Assembly: GCA_001464955.1 (NCBI GenBank)
Contig: LNEM01000027.1
Coordinates: 78,516-142,515, forward strand
DNA length: 64,000 nucleotides
Origin: Rhizobiales bacterium Ga0077537
GTDB lineage: Bacteria; Pseudomonadota; Alphaproteobacteria; Rhizobiales; Hyphomicrobiaceae
Reading direction: 5' to 3'
Shown here: positions 36,825 through 46,686 of the stretch, in pieces
Position numbering within the stretch: the stretch's first letter is position 1
How the letters are laid out: each line of letters starts with the position of its first letter
Position numbers and translations under genes: made by a program
Notes under the pieces: model-generated
What the model saw: the letters and a program-made list of their open reading frames with translations, nothing else
The model's database searches: none
Told to the model about the DNA's origin: nothing

Positions 36825-37409
36825 ATGGTCGATATCAGCGAACTCAAGACGGCAGAAGATGGCCGGACGAAGTGGATCGGCGTCTACGTGGGCATCCTGG
36901 CCACCCTGCTCGCGATCTGTGGCATGGGCGGCGGCAATGCCGCCAAGGACGCGACCCGCGCCAACATCGAAGTGACCAACATGTGGGCGTTCTTCCAGGC
37001 GAAGAACATCCGCCGGACGTCCTACTCGGTCGCCGCCGACGATCTCGAGTTGCAGCTCAAGACCAATCCGGCGCTCAACGGAGATGGCCGGCGCGCGATC
37101 GAGGAAAAGATTGCGGCCTATCGCGCGACAGTCGCCAAATATACGAGCGACAAGGCAAAGAACGAGGGCCTCGACGAGCTGTTCAAGCGCGCAAAGGCCC
37201 TCGAGGCCGAGCGCGACGTGGCACTGCGCAAGGACCCCTATTTCGACTTCGCCGAGGCGCTGTTGCAGATCGCCATTGTGCTGGCCTCGGTGTCGCTGAT
37301 CGTCGGCGGCAACCGCCTCTTGATCGGCAGCGGTATCCTGGCCGGTCTCGGAACCTTCCTGATGCTCAACGGGTTTACCCTATTGTTGGCGCTTCCGGTG
37401 CTCGGTTGA
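36825..37409 (+). CDS. DUF4337 membrane protein
   Basis: A 194-residue protein with one N-terminal helix (GVYVGILATLLAICGMGGG) and two or three helices at the C-terminus (ALLQIAIVLASVSLIVGG and the final ~25 residues). Between them lies a charged helical region starting NMWAFFQAKNIRRTSY. This order is that of DUF4337 proteins, whose function is unknown. GAGGCGGG precedes the ATG. The next gene, a membrane GTPase, begins within 150 bases in the same direction. Confidence 0.85.
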   Translation: MVDISELKTAEDGRTKWIGVYVGILATLLAICGMGGGNAAKDATRANIEVTNMWAFFQAKNIRRTSYSVAADDLELQLKTNPALNGDGRRAIEEKIAAYRATVAKYTSDKAKNEGLDELFKRAKALEAERDVALRKDPYFDFAEALLQIAIVLASVSLIVGGNRLLIGSGILAGLGTFLMLNGFTLLLALPVLG

Positions 37410-37550
37410 GGCTGGCTGGCCAGCCTTCAATTGAACCAGCCGCGCCGGGTTCCCATATCCTGGCGCGAGTGTAGCGGAATGGTCCGGCTGGGATCGTCCC
37501 GGCTGGAGTACGGCTGCGGCCGTGGCGTCGCGGGAGGCATCGACGAGGCC

Positions 37551-38822
37551 ATGGCATCGGATTCGGAGGGCGGTCAACGAACCATCTACGGGCGGTTCGC
37601 CGACTATTGGGCAGGCCTCATGGAGGCCGGCGAAACAGCCGATCGCGACCTCTCGAACCGTGCCTTGGAAGGTGCGCCGATCGTCTGGATGCTCGGCAAG
37701 GTCCAGTCGGGCAAGAGTTCCATCGTTGCCGCCATTACCGGGGCCACCGCAGCCGAGGTCGGCTCGGGCTTTCGGCCCTGCACGCGGACGGCACGGGTAT
37801 TCGACTTCCCGGTCGAGGCTCCCGCGGTCCGCTTTCTCGACACGCGCGGCCTCGGCGAGGTGGGTTATGACGCGGCCGACGACCTCGCGCTTGCCGAGCG
37901 CCAGTCCCACGTCGTGCTGATCGTGATGCGCGCGACCGACCATCAGCAGGATGCCATCCTCGACGCGGTCGCAGCCGTCCGTCGCCGCCATCCCGATTGG
38001 CCGCTGCTGGTGGCCCAGACCTGCCTGCACGAAGCCTACCCGCCCGACGCCGGCCATGTCCTGCCCTATCCGTTCGGACCGGACGGCCAATCACTCCCGG
38101 AACGTTTGGCCGAGATCCCGGATCGCCTCACCCGCAGCCTTGCGCACCAGCGGAGCTTGTTCTCCCGCATCGGCGGTACAGGCCCCATTCGCTTCGTGCC
38201 AATCGACTTCACCCAGGCCGGCGACGGCTACGAGCCGCGCCACTATGGCCTGGAGCCGTTGACGGAGGCCCTCGTCGAAGCGGCACCTGCCGGCATCGGC
38301 GCGCTGATCGGCGAGATGCGGGCATCGGCACGCCGCCGCGAGGCCCGCGACACGAACCCTTTGATCCTCGGCCATGCCGCAGCGGCCGCGGCCGTCGATC
38401 TGGTGCCGATTGCTGGCGCCATAGCCGTGCCCGGCGTGCAGGCGCGGATGCTGCACGCGCTCGCAGCCCGTCAGGGCGTCGAATGGGACCGCCGCATCCT
38501 GGGCGAGTTCGGCGCCGGCCTCGGTGCCTCGATCGTGACCCGCTTTGCCGCCCAGTTCGGCATCCGGCAGCTCGTGAAGCTGATCCCGGTCTACGGCCAG
38601 ACCGTCGGCTCGGCCGCCGCCGCCGCCACCAGCTTCGCGACGACCTACGCACTCGGCAAGGCGGCGCTGATGTTCCTCGACCAGCGTCGGCGCGGTGTCT
38701 CTGACCCGGCTGCCGTCGCCACCGCCTATCGCGATGCCCTGACCCGCGCCTTCGAGATCGCACGCGCCCGCGGAATCGGCGGTAGCGAACCCACCGATGG
38801 GGCAGCCGATGGCAAACGATAG
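37551..38822 (+). CDS. GTPase with C-terminal DUF697/YcjF-like membrane domain
   Basis: A 423-residue GTP-binding protein. The P-loop GKVQSGKSS sits at about 49-57, FLDTRGLGE near 94-102 is the G3 region, and a G4-like position in AQTCLHEAY near 154. From about 265 a hydrophobic domain (AAAAAVDLVPIAGAIAVPG, then LVKLIPVYGQTVGS) resembles DUF697, seen in YcjF-type inner-membrane GTPase systems. Starts at 37431, 37479 and 37551 are in frame; 37551 is nearest the conserved part. It overlaps the next gene, which also encodes a GTPase. Confidence 0.85.
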   Translation: MASDSEGGQRTIYGRFADYWAGLMEAGETADRDLSNRALEGAPIVWMLGKVQSGKSSIVAAITGATAAEVGSGFRPCTRTARVFDFPVEAPAVRFLDTRGLGEVGYDAADDLALAERQSHVVLIVMRATDHQQDAILDAVAAVRRRHPDWPLLVAQTCLHEAYPPDAGHVLPYPFGPDGQSLPERLAEIPDRLTRSLAHQRSLFSRIGGTGPIRFVPIDFTQAGDGYEPRHYGLEPLTEALVEAAPAGIGALIGEMRASARRREARDTNPLILGHAAAAAAVDLVPIAGAIAVPGVQARMLHALAARQGVEWDRRILGEFGAGLGASIVTRFAAQFGIRQLVKLIPVYGQTVGSAAAAATSFATTYALGKAALMFLDQRRRGVSDPAAVATAYRDALTRAFEIARARGIGGSEPTDGAADGKR

Positions 38823-40344
38823 GCTCCGGAGCTGGATCGGCTGGGCCGCGCTTTCGATCGCGGTCGTCCTGCCGACGCTCGCCCTTGTCCCGTTCGGATG
38901 GCTCTGGCTCTGGCAGAACGGCTATTTCTTCTACTGGCTGGGTGCCGCTCTGGCCGTGTCGGTGGCTGCGTTCGGGGTTCGGGTCTGGCTCCTGCGCCGG
39001 GCAGCGGCTGCGCTCAGGGACGACGTGACCACGAAACCCGTAGCTCCCGGGAGCGACGTATCCTCGCCCCGCGAAAAGGCCGCGCGAGAGGCCGTCGAAA
39101 CCATGGCCCGCACGGTCGATCCGGAGGCCATCACGGGCCGGGAAGCCCTGACCAACCTCGGCCTCGCCACCGTCGAAGCCGTCGCCCGGCATCTCCGTCC
39201 GGAGGCGCGCGAGCCTCTCTGGGCCTTCACCGTTCCGGAGGCGCTGACCCTGATCGAGCGGGTGAGCCAGCGCCTTCGCCCCCTCGTCGTCGCGAACGTG
39301 CCATTGGGCGACCGGCTCACCGTCGGGCAGGTGCTCCAGCTCTACCGCTGGCGATCTGTCATCGACGTGGCGTCGAGCGCCTACGACATCTGGCGCGTGG
39401 TGCGGCTGATGAACCCCGTGTCCGCTGTAACGCAGGAAATCCGCGAGCGCCTGAGCAAGGAGATGTACGCCGGCCTCAAGGACGAGCTGGCGAAGCGATT
39501 GCTCGCCACCTTCGTGCGTGAAGTCGGCGAGGCCGCCATCGACCTCTACAGCGGCCGGCTTGCCGTCCCGGAAGCCGAGTTGCCCTCGGGTCGTTTGAAG
39601 GCCGAGGCCGGCCCCGATCCCGCCACCTCGGCACCGCTGCGCTTGCTGCTCGCCGGCCGGTCGGGGAGTGGCAAATCGAGCCTGATCAATGCGCTCGCGA
39701 ACGAAATCCACGCCGCCGCCGACGCCCTTCCGCAGACGCGCGCCTACACGGCCTACGAGGTACAGCGCGACGGCAAGCCCCCCGTGGTGCTCGTCGACAG
39801 CCCCGGACTGACCCGCCCGGAGGATCAGTCCGCCCTGACGAGCCACGCCGACGAATGTGACCTCATCCTATGGGTTGTGGCGGCGGACCGCCCCGACCGC
39901 GAGATGGATCGCGCCGGCCTGGCCGCCATCCGGGCCCATTTCGCGGCCCGCACCGAGCGCCCAGCGCCGCCCGTCGTCATCGTCATGACGCATGTCGACC
40001 GGCTACGTCCGTTCACCGAATGGAGCCCCCCCTACGACATAGCGAACCCCTCGACGCCGAAGGCGCGCTCGATCCGCGATGCCATGGACGCCGTCGCCGA
40101 GGATCTCGGACGGCCGATCGCAGACATCGTGCCGGTGAGCCTTGCCCCCGACCGGGAGAGCTACAACGTCGATCTCGTATGGGCGAAGCTCGTCGACGCG
40201 CTTCCGGCCGCCAAGAGTGCGAGCCTCATGCGCCGTGTTGCCGAAGCTCGCCGCGCAACCGACTGGCGGCGCGTGCTGGGGCAGGCCGTCGGCGCAGGTC
40301 GCCTCGCCGCCGGCATCCTCCTTCCGGACCGCTCGAAGGGATGA
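38809..40344 (+). CDS. Membrane-anchored GTPase
   Basis: A 511-residue protein. Two N-terminal hydrophobic helices (WAALSIAVVLPTLALVPFG and FYWLGAALAVSVAAFG) anchor it. A helical linker leads to a GTPase domain with P-loop GRSGSGKSS at about 283-291, VDSPGL (G3), and VMTHVD (G4). The start at 38809 overlaps the previous gene by 14 bases; a second ATG at 38797 overlaps by 26. Two consecutive GTPases plus DUF4337 suggest a membrane complex. Function unknown; stress or envelope homeostasis is a guess from YcjX/YcjF-like systems. Confidence 0.85.
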   Translation: MANDRLRSWIGWAALSIAVVLPTLALVPFGWLWLWQNGYFFYWLGAALAVSVAAFGVRVWLLRRAAAALRDDVTTKPVAPGSDVSSPREKAAREAVETMARTVDPEAITGREALTNLGLATVEAVARHLRPEAREPLWAFTVPEALTLIERVSQRLRPLVVANVPLGDRLTVGQVLQLYRWRSVIDVASSAYDIWRVVRLMNPVSAVTQEIRERLSKEMYAGLKDELAKRLLATFVREVGEAAIDLYSGRLAVPEAELPSGRLKAEAGPDPATSAPLRLLLAGRSGSGKSSLINALANEIHAAADALPQTRAYTAYEVQRDGKPPVVLVDSPGLTRPEDQSALTSHADECDLILWVVAADRPDREMDRAGLAAIRAHFAARTERPAPPVVIVMTHVDRLRPFTEWSPPYDIANPSTPKARSIRDAMDAVAEDLGRPIADIVPVSLAPDRESYNVDLVWAKLVDALPAAKSASLMRRVAEARRATDWRRVLGQAVGAGRLAAGILLPDRSKG

Positions 40345-40368
40345 AGCCACACCCCGGTCGCTCCGGCC

Positions 40369-40749
40369 TCACTCGAACAGCTTGAGCTGCCGGTGCGTAT
40401 CGGCACGGCAGGCGACGGCGGGAATGCGCCGATACCCGAAGGCCGTCCGGTCGACGGCATGCGGGTAGCGCTCGCGAAACAGCGCCTCCGCCTTGCCCCG
40501 CGAGCCCGGAAAGCGCTCGCCCCACCAGATCTCGTAGAGCCGCTTCGGATCGCAGCCGAACCGCGCTGCGAGGTGCTTCGGTCGGAGCCGCAGCCAGCGT
40601 CCGATCCAGATCTCGATCGCTTCCGCCTCGCCGAGGGCTGGCGCAGCCCCGGCGTTAACCTGTGTTTCTGACTCTGACGGACACGCGAGCACGGCGACCC
40701 TTGACCTCAATTCCTCATTCGTTCCATTGATCACGCGAAATTCGAGCAT
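40369..40749 (-). CDS. Small hypothetical protein with helix-turn-helix-like segment
   Basis: A 126-residue protein. Residues ~50-75 ([20 protein letters not shown]) look like a helix-turn-helix, and a basic C-terminal part ends in RQLKLFE. Only the last part of a much longer frame is real; the rest is antisense to hisA. The ATG at 40749 has no strong ribosome site; a GTG a few codons on is an alternative. I recognise no family. It is divergent from hisA by 66 bases and might regulate it, but nothing in the sequence proves this. Confidence 0.5.
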   Translation of the reverse strand: MLEFRVINGTNEELRSRVAVLACPSESETQVNAGAAPALGEAEAIEIWIGRWLRLRPKHLAARFGCDPKRLYEIWWGERFPGSRGKAEALFRERYPHAVDRTAFGYRRIPAVACRADTHRQLKLFE

Positions 40750-40815
40750 TCTCGTGGCCGATCCCGGTCGCGATGCCGGCAAGCCCCGGCCGCTCCAGCC
40801 GAGGAACGCGCTGCC

Positions 40816-41559
40816 ATGATCCTCTTTCCCGCGATCGATCTCAAGGACGGCCAGTGTGTCCGCCTGAAGCTCGGCGAGATGAGCGAGGCGACCGTCTTCA
40901 ACGACGACCCGGCGGCCCAGGCCCGCACCTTCGAGGAGCAGGGCTTCGAGTACCTGCACATCGTCGACCTGAACGGCGCCTTCGCCGGCCACCCGGTCAA
41001 CGGCGCAGCGGTCGAGGCGATCCTGGCGGCCGTCCGCATGCCGGTCCAGCTCGGCGGCGGCATTCGCGACCTCGCCACTATCGAGACGTGGCTGGCGAAG
41101 GGCATCCGCCGCGTCATTCTGGGTACGATCGCGGTGCGTGACCCTGCCCTCGTGCGGGAAGCAGCCCGGAAGTTCCCCGGCCGCGTGGCCGTCGGCATCG
41201 ACGCCAAGGGCGGCAAGGTCGCCGTCGAGGGCTGGGCCGAGACGTCCGAGCTGACCATCGTCGACCTCGCCCACCGCTTCGAGGACGCCGGCGTCGCGGC
41301 CATCATCTACACCGACATCGACCGCGACGGCATCTTGAAGGGCCTGAACCTGCCGTCGACGGCAGCCCTCGCCGCCGCGACCTCGATCCCGGTGATCGCC
41401 TCCGGTGGCCTTGCCAGCATGGACGACGTGGAAGCGCTGCTTAGGCCCGAGAACGCCCGCCTCGAAGGTGCCATCACGGGACGCGCCCTCTACGACGGCC
41501 GCCTCGATGCGAAGGCCGCTCTGGCACGCATCCGTCAGGCGCGAGGCGCCCGGGCCTGA
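40816..41559 (+). CDS. hisA: Phosphoribosyl-formimino-AICAR-phosphate isomerase (HisA)
   Basis: A 247-residue TIM-barrel isomerase of histidine biosynthesis. [14 protein letters not shown] at the N-terminus gives the first catalytic Asp, QLGGGIRD near 76-83 and [13 protein letters not shown] near 167-179 the second half, and [11 protein letters not shown] near 194 the phosphate site. The second half of the barrel and length fit HisA rather than HisF. It stands without hisH, hisF, hisB or hisE, unlike the usual cluster. Confidence 0.93.
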   Translation: MILFPAIDLKDGQCVRLKLGEMSEATVFNDDPAAQARTFEEQGFEYLHIVDLNGAFAGHPVNGAAVEAILAAVRMPVQLGGGIRDLATIETWLAKGIRRVILGTIAVRDPALVREAARKFPGRVAVGIDAKGGKVAVEGWAETSELTIVDLAHRFEDAGVAAIIYTDIDRDGILKGLNLPSTAALAAATSIPVIASGGLASMDDVEALLRPENARLEGAITGRALYDGRLDAKAALARIRQARGARA

Positions 41560-41575
41560 ACCTTGGCGGACCAGT

Positions 41576-41953
41576 TCACGTCACGCCGTAGCGGTTCGGG
41601 CCGTGCGCGCCCTTGCCCTTGACGATAGCCGAAAGCACCACGTCTGCCGTCCACGTGGTGAACACCGTCGCCATCTCCGGGCTCGGCCGCGGCCCTTCGT
41701 CGACGTTGCCGTGTGTGATGACGAACTCGTGGCTCGAGGTCCCGACCAGCTCGAGCCGGTAATAGCGGAACCGGTCGCCGATATCCTCCGGCCGCCAGAT
41801 GTGCCAGCTGAGATCGTTGGGCGTCACGTCTTCGGGCGGGAGGTGCTCGGCTCTCGGGCTGACGCGCACGCGGTAGCCCCACCCCGTCGGCAGGTGGTCC
41901 TGCAGCAGGTCGGCGACGATGCGCTTCGTTTCCTCGACGTCCATGCCAGCCAT
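41576..41953 (-). CDS. Hypothetical protein
   Basis: A 125-residue soluble protein with no membrane segment or signal peptide. It is rich in aromatic residues (LSWHIWRPEDIGDRFRYYRL near 47-66) and ends KGKGAHGPNRYGVT. I recognise no family. It lies 13 bases downstream of the NHL-repeat gene on the same strand, so they probably share a transcript, and converges on hisA with a 16-base gap. Start could be 41953 or the ATG at 41944. Confidence 0.65.
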   Translation of the reverse strand: MAGMDVEETKRIVADLLQDHLPTGWGYRVRVSPRAEHLPPEDVTPNDLSWHIWRPEDIGDRFRYYRLELVGTSSHEFVITHGNVDEGPRPSPEMATVFTTWTADVVLSAIVKGKGAHGPNRYGVT

Positions 41954-41966
41954 TCGGACAGCGTCC

Positions 41967-42938
41967 TCAGCTCACCCGCTCGAGCTTCTGCAGTGATCGG
42001 AGCGGCCTCGGCATCGGCTGGCCGGGAAATGCTGTCGGCCAGTTGGTGTACGAGACCTCACCGACATAGATGTCGCCGCGGCTGTCGATCGCAAGGCCGT
42101 GCGGCGCGATGAACCGCCCCGGCTCGAGGCCCGCACCCTCCTCGCCGCCAAGACGCGCGATCAACTTACCCTGACTGTCGACGACCGAAAGCCTTGGCCC
42201 GAGATTCTTGTAGGCGAGGTTGACAGGCATGCCCGGCCCGAGCTCACCGACGAAGAAAGTCGGCGTCGTGGTGCCCTTGCCGCAGGCGCAGTAGAGGCCG
42301 CAGGGCCGGTGCAGGTTGCGCCACTCGGTCTCGTAGCGGCCATCGCCGTCGAAGACCTGCACGCGGTGGTTCTCGCGGTCCGCCACATAGACCCAGCCAT
42401 CGGCGTCGGTGACGATGTTATGGACGAGATTGAACTGCCCCGGCCCGGTCCCCGTCTCACCCCACGACTTGAGGAGGCGGCCGTCTGGCGTGAACTTGTG
42501 CACCGAGGCGTTGCCGTAGCCGTCGGAAACGTAGATCTCGCCCTTGGGACTGAGTGCGGTATGCGTGCACCGGTGGAACGGCTCGCCGGACATGAACGGG
42601 GCGGGTTTTCCCGGCACGCCGAGCGTCATCACGACCTTGCCGTCCGTCGTGCACTTGCGCACCGTGTGGTCGCCGTCGTCGGTGCAGTAGAGAAAATCGT
42701 CCTTGTCGATGTGAAGGCCGTGCGCGCGCTTGAACACGCCCTCGCCCCAGCTTGTGATGAACGAACCGTCACGGTCGAACACCATCATCGGATGCGCGCC
42801 GCGATTGAAGACGTAGACGCGGTCCTTGGAATCGACGCCGACGGCGCCGACGTCCATGAACTCCCATCCGTCGGGCAGCTTCGCCCAGTTCTCGATCACC
42901 CGGTAGCGATACTCCCCCGACCCGAGCATCTGAGACAT
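41967..42938 (-). CDS. NHL-repeat beta-propeller protein (peptidyl-amidoglycolate-lyase-like)
   Basis: A 323-residue protein of NHL repeats: VGAVGVDSKDRVYVFNRG, KRAHGLHIDKDDFLYCTD, GEIYVSDGYGNASVHKF, GWVYVADRENHRVQVFD and IAPHGLAIDSRGDIYVGE. This pattern is shared with the lyase half of peptidylglycine alpha-amidating enzymes and many unassigned propellers. The ATG at 42938 has a GGGAGA ribosome site. No signal peptide is visible. Substrate unknown; it may work with the following small hypothetical gene. Confidence 0.85.
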   Translation of the reverse strand: MSQMLGSGEYRYRVIENWAKLPDGWEFMDVGAVGVDSKDRVYVFNRGAHPMMVFDRDGSFITSWGEGVFKRAHGLHIDKDDFLYCTDDGDHTVRKCTTDGKVVMTLGVPGKPAPFMSGEPFHRCTHTALSPKGEIYVSDGYGNASVHKFTPDGRLLKSWGETGTGPGQFNLVHNIVTDADGWVYVADRENHRVQVFDGDGRYETEWRNLHRPCGLYCACGKGTTTPTFFVGELGPGMPVNLAYKNLGPRLSVVDSQGKLIARLGGEEGAGLEPGRFIAPHGLAIDSRGDIYVGEVSYTNWPTAFPGQPMPRPLRSLQKLERVS

Positions 42939-43104
42939 GGTGGCATCTCCCTGACTGATATGGCGCAAGACTAGAGCAGGATCGCGCCCGAAAGCGAGCT
43001 TGCCGCAAGGTCCTCGCAACTGCGTAACCGGAATTGGCCGCGAAGCTAGGCAAACCAGCGACCAAGTGTAACCATGACGCGGCACCCGTTGGAACCGCAT
43101 CGAC

Positions 43105-44721
43105 ATGAGCCAGGCTGCCGACACCCAGGAACTGACCGCGCTGCGGCGCGCGGCCATTCTGGTGTCCGGCATGTTGACCGTAACGCTCTATTTCACGACC
43201 ATCCTGGTCGTCTCGACGGTCCTGCCGCAGATCCAGGGGGCCATGTCGGCGACCCCGGACGAGGTGTCCTGGATCGTCACGTTCAACATTCTGGCCATTG
43301 CGATCGCGACCCCCATGACGGGCTGGCTGGTGGCCCGGTTCGGTCGTCGCCGCACGATGTGCACGTGCGTGGCGGGCTTCGTTTTGTCGACCCTGATGTG
43401 CGGTCTCGCCCCATCGCTCGAGACGCTGATCTTCTGGCGCATCGTGCAGGGTGCCATCGGCGCACCCACGGTCCCTCTGGCCCAATCGATCCTGCTCGAC
43501 ATCTACCCCAAGGAGCAGCACCGCTTCGTCATGGGCATGAACGGCATGGGCGTCATCCTCGGCCCCATCATCGGCCCGACGCTCGCCGGTCAGCTCGCCG
43601 AGGACATCGGCTGGCGATGGGCGTTCCACATGCTCCTGCCCGTGAGCGTCCTCGCATTTCTCGGCCTGTTCCTGCTGCTGCCGCGCGACCAGAAGACAGA
43701 GCGCATCCGCTTCGACTGGATCGGCTTCCTGTCGCTGTCGATCGCCGTCGGCTGCCTGCAGTACCTGCTCGCCCGAGGGCCACGGCTCGACTGGTTCGAG
43801 AGCCAGCAGCTCGTGGTCGCGAGCATCGTCGGCGTGGTGAGCTTCTACGTCTTCATCGCCCATAGCGTGACGGCCGAGAAGCCGTTTCTCGACCTGCGGC
43901 TCCTGACCAATCGAAACCTCGCCCTAGGCTTCCTGCTGGTCACGCTGTTCGGCATGCTGGCATTTACGCCGATGGTGATTCTGCCGACATTGCTCCGCCA
44001 GCACGTGGGCTACCCGGATGCCCTCGTCGGCTGGGTCATCGGCAGCCGCGGTGTGGGCGGTCTGATCGGGTTTTTCCTCGCCATGTGGATCGAGCGGATC
44101 GACCCGCGGCTGTCGATGGCGACCGGCTTCTGCCTGCTCGCCATGTCCGGGCTATGGCTGACCTTCATCAACATCGACGTCACGCCGTGGGAACTGGCCG
44201 TGAACGGCATGGTGCAGGGCATGTGTATCGGCATCGTCTTCGTGCCGCTGTCGATCGCGACGTTCTCAGACCTCGAGCCGAGGAAGCGACCGGAAGCGCT
44301 TGGCGTGTTCCACCTGCTGCGGAACCTGGGCTCGAGCCTGTTCATCTCCGTCACGATCGCCAGCATCGTCGCCTCGACCGGCGCCAACTACGCCCGCATG
44401 ATCGAAGTGCTGAACCCGTTCAATCCCGCGTTGTCGCTGCCGTGGGTCGTGGGCGCGTGGGATGCTTCGACGTCGGCCGGCCTCTCCCGCCTCTCGCGCG
44501 AGGTGACGCGGCAGGCCTCCGTGATCGCCTACATCAACGCCTTTGGCCTGTTCACGATCGTCGCCGCCTGCGCCGTACCGGCAGCGCTCCTTTTGCGCCG
44601 GGCGCGCCCGGCGGCGGCCGATGTTGCGGTCCCGGCAGCCGTCGCCAAGGCCGCGCCCCAGCCATCACCGTCCAAGGCTGCACCTGAGCCGGATGCAGCC
44701 AGAAAGGCCGCCGCCGAGTAG
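43105..44721 (+). CDS. DHA2-family multidrug MFS exporter (EmrB/QacA type)
   Basis: A 538-residue protein with about 14 hydrophobic segments. GWLVARFGRRR near 71-81 is motif A of MFS antiporters and GVILGPIIGPTLAG near 150-163 is motif C of drug:H+ antiporters. The C-terminal ~35 residues are Ala/Pro/Lys-rich and cytoplasmic. EmrB relatives usually sit beside an emrA membrane-fusion gene; none is adjacent. It probably exports toxic or lipophilic compounds. Confidence 0.9.
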   Translation: MSQAADTQELTALRRAAILVSGMLTVTLYFTTILVVSTVLPQIQGAMSATPDEVSWIVTFNILAIAIATPMTGWLVARFGRRRTMCTCVAGFVLSTLMCGLAPSLETLIFWRIVQGAIGAPTVPLAQSILLDIYPKEQHRFVMGMNGMGVILGPIIGPTLAGQLAEDIGWRWAFHMLLPVSVLAFLGLFLLLPRDQKTERIRFDWIGFLSLSIAVGCLQYLLARGPRLDWFESQQLVVASIVGVVSFYVFIAHSVTAEKPFLDLRLLTNRNLALGFLLVTLFGMLAFTPMVILPTLLRQHVGYPDALVGWVIGSRGVGGLIGFFLAMWIERIDPRLSMATGFCLLAMSGLWLTFINIDVTPWELAVNGMVQGMCIGIVFVPLSIATFSDLEPRKRPEALGVFHLLRNLGSSLFISVTIASIVASTGANYARMIEVLNPFNPALSLPWVVGAWDASTSAGLSRLSREVTRQASVIAYINAFGLFTIVAACAVPAALLLRRARPAAADVAVPAAVAKAAPQPSPSKAAPEPDAARKAAAE

Positions 44722-44869
44722 GCGGTGACAGCCACATTCGGTTAGCCCTCCCGCCGTCGCCTCGTGCAGCGCTCCAGCGAATTGTGCTAGACACAGGCCC
44801 CAACGGTCGGGCCGTCGCCCGTCCTCGTCCATCGCCAGCCGCCGCCCCGGCCGATCGTGAGCGACCACC

Positions 44870-46117
44870 GTGTCAGAGACCTCGAAGCGCATCCTCCTCG
44901 TCATCGGCGGCGGCATTGCCGCCTACAAGTGCCTGGAGTTGATCCGTCGCGCCCGCGACAGGGGCTATCGCGTGCGGGCCGTCATGACCAGGGCCGCCGC
45001 GGAGTTCGTGACGCCCCTCTCGGTTGGCGCGTTGACCGGCGACCGGGTGTTCGCTGACCTGTTCAGCCTCGACGATGAGCGAGAGATCGGCCACATCCGC
45101 CTGTCCCGCGAGGCCGATCTGATCGTGGTTGCGCCCGCAACCGCGGACCTTCTTGCCAAGATGGCGGGCGGCCACGCCGACGATCTCGCGACCGCCGTCC
45201 TGCTCGCGACCGACAAGCCGGTGCTGGTCGCGCCCGCGATGAACCCGTTCATGTGGCGCCACCCGGCGACCCGGCGCAATGTGGCGCAACTGGCCGCCGA
45301 CGGCATCGCGATCGTCGGCCCGAACAGCGGCGAGATGGCTGAACGGAACGAAGCCGGTCCCGGCCGCATGGCCGAGCCGCACGAGATCCTCGCCGCCATC
45401 GAGGCGCGCCTTGCGACCACCGCAACGCATCGAATGGCGAAGGGGCCACTTGCCGGGCGCCACGTGCTGATCACGTCGGGACCAACCCACGAGCCCATCG
45501 ATCCCGTGCGCTACATCGCCAACCGGTCGTCGGGAAAGCAGGGCCACGCCATCGCGGCGGCGGCAGCGGCGCTCGGCGCCCGCGTGACGCTCGTCTCGGG
45601 TCCGTCGGCACAGCCCGATCCGGCCGGCGTCGACGTGATCCACGTCGAGTCCGCGCGCGACATGCTGGCAGCGGTCGAGGCATCACTCCCCGCGGACTGT
45701 GCGGTCTTTGCAGCCGCCGTCGCCGACTGGCGCGTCGCCAACGCCACTGACGAGAAGATCAAGAAGGACGGCAAGAGCCGTACCCCGCGCCTCGAGCTGG
45801 TCGAGAACCCCGACATCCTGCGCACCATCGCCAACGAGCCGCCCGGCCGTCGTCCGCCGCTGGTGATCGGCTTCGCCGCCGAGACCGAGAACGTCCTCGA
45901 GTATGCGCGGAAGAAGCGCAAGGCGAAGGGCTGCGACTGGATCGTTGCCAACGACGTCAGCCCTGAAACAGGCATCATGGGTGGCGACCGGAACACGGTG
46001 CACCTGATCACCGAGACCGGTGTCGACAGCTGGCCGGAAATGGACAAACCGGCCGTCGCCCGAGTGTTGATGGAGCGGGCCGCCAGTCACCTCCTCACCC
46101 TGACGGCCACGACCTGA
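44870..46117 (+). CDS. coaBC: Bifunctional phosphopantothenoylcysteine decarboxylase/synthetase
   Basis: A 415-residue fusion for coenzyme A synthesis. The N-terminal half is CoaC ([16 protein letters not shown] at the start, [19 protein letters not shown] near 74-92 with the catalytic His, and APAMNPFMW near 122). The C-terminal half is CoaB ([20 protein letters not shown] near 202-221, ADWRVAN, and VANDVS). It starts at GTG 44870. Its TGA overlaps the dut ATG by one base, so the two genes are translationally linked, as in many alphaproteobacteria. Confidence 0.95.
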   Translation: MSETSKRILLVIGGGIAAYKCLELIRRARDRGYRVRAVMTRAAAEFVTPLSVGALTGDRVFADLFSLDDEREIGHIRLSREADLIVVAPATADLLAKMAGGHADDLATAVLLATDKPVLVAPAMNPFMWRHPATRRNVAQLAADGIAIVGPNSGEMAERNEAGPGRMAEPHEILAAIEARLATTATHRMAKGPLAGRHVLITSGPTHEPIDPVRYIANRSSGKQGHAIAAAAAALGARVTLVSGPSAQPDPAGVDVIHVESARDMLAAVEASLPADCAVFAAAVADWRVANATDEKIKKDGKSRTPRLELVENPDILRTIANEPPGRRPPLVIGFAAETENVLEYARKKRKAKGCDWIVANDVSPETGIMGGDRNTVHLITETGVDSWPEMDKPAVARVLMERAASHLLTLTATT

Positions 46118-46686
46118 TGGCGACCGTCAGCCGAAAGCCGCGCGTCAGGCTGCTCCGCCTCCCGCACGCCGCCGATCTGCCGATCCCGGCCTACCAGACC
46201 GCGCAGGCAGCCGGCCTCGATTTGTCGGCAGCCGTTCCGGCCGATGCGCCACTGACGCTCGCCCCGGGCGCCCGGGCGCTCGTCCCGACCGGTCTCGTGA
46301 TGGAACTGCCGCCCGGCTACGAAGGCCAGGTGCGCCCGCGCTCGGGCCTCGCCGCTCGCCACGGCGTCACCGTGCTGAACAGCCCCGGCACAATCGACGC
46401 CGACTATCGGGGCGAGGTGCAGGTGATCCTCGTCAATCTCGGCGCCGAGCCCTTTACGATCACGCGCGGCGAGCGCATCGCGCAGCTGGTGATCGCGCCC
46501 GTCGTGCAGGCGACGCTCGCCGAAGTGAAGGCCGTCGGCGCGACGGCGCGCGGCAGTGGTGGCTTCGGCTCTACCGGAACCAAACCAAATGCCGCGAAGT
46601 CAAGGGCCACGACAGGCGGTCAGAAAAGAAAAGCCGCCACCTCCACGGCGGCCCGCTCGAAAAAGTCGCCCATCCCGAGGCGCTGA
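46117..46686 (+). CDS. dut: dUTP diphosphatase with basic C-terminal extension
   Basis: A 189-residue trimeric dUTPase, hydrolysing dUTP to dUMP. All five motifs are seen: [10 protein letters not shown] (1), [10 protein letters not shown] (2), [13 protein letters not shown] (3), [13 protein letters not shown] (4), and [10 protein letters not shown] (5). Bacterial Dut usually ends just after motif 5 (~150 residues), but here ~38 more residues rich in Lys, Ser, Thr and Ala follow. A hairpin lies within that tail on the DNA. The ATG overlaps the coaBC stop by one base. Confidence 0.93.
   Translation: MATVSRKPRVRLLRLPHAADLPIPAYQTAQAAGLDLSAAVPADAPLTLAPGARALVPTGLVMELPPGYEGQVRPRSGLAARHGVTVLNSPGTIDADYRGEVQVILVNLGAEPFTITRGERIAQLVIAPVVQATLAEVKAVGATARGSGGFGSTGTKPNAAKSRATTGGQKRKAATSTAARSKKSPIPRR
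46622..46652 (-). terminator. Possible minus-strand intrinsic terminator inside dut
   Basis: On the minus strand GCCGCC (46652-46647) and GGCGGC (46638-46633) form a 6-bp stem with an 8-base loop, followed directly by TTTTCTTTTCT (46632-46622). This is a good terminator shape for leftward transcripts, but no leftward gene lies to the right for 3 kb. It could block antisense RNA entering coaBC-dut, or be chance within the Lys codons. Confidence 0.35.
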
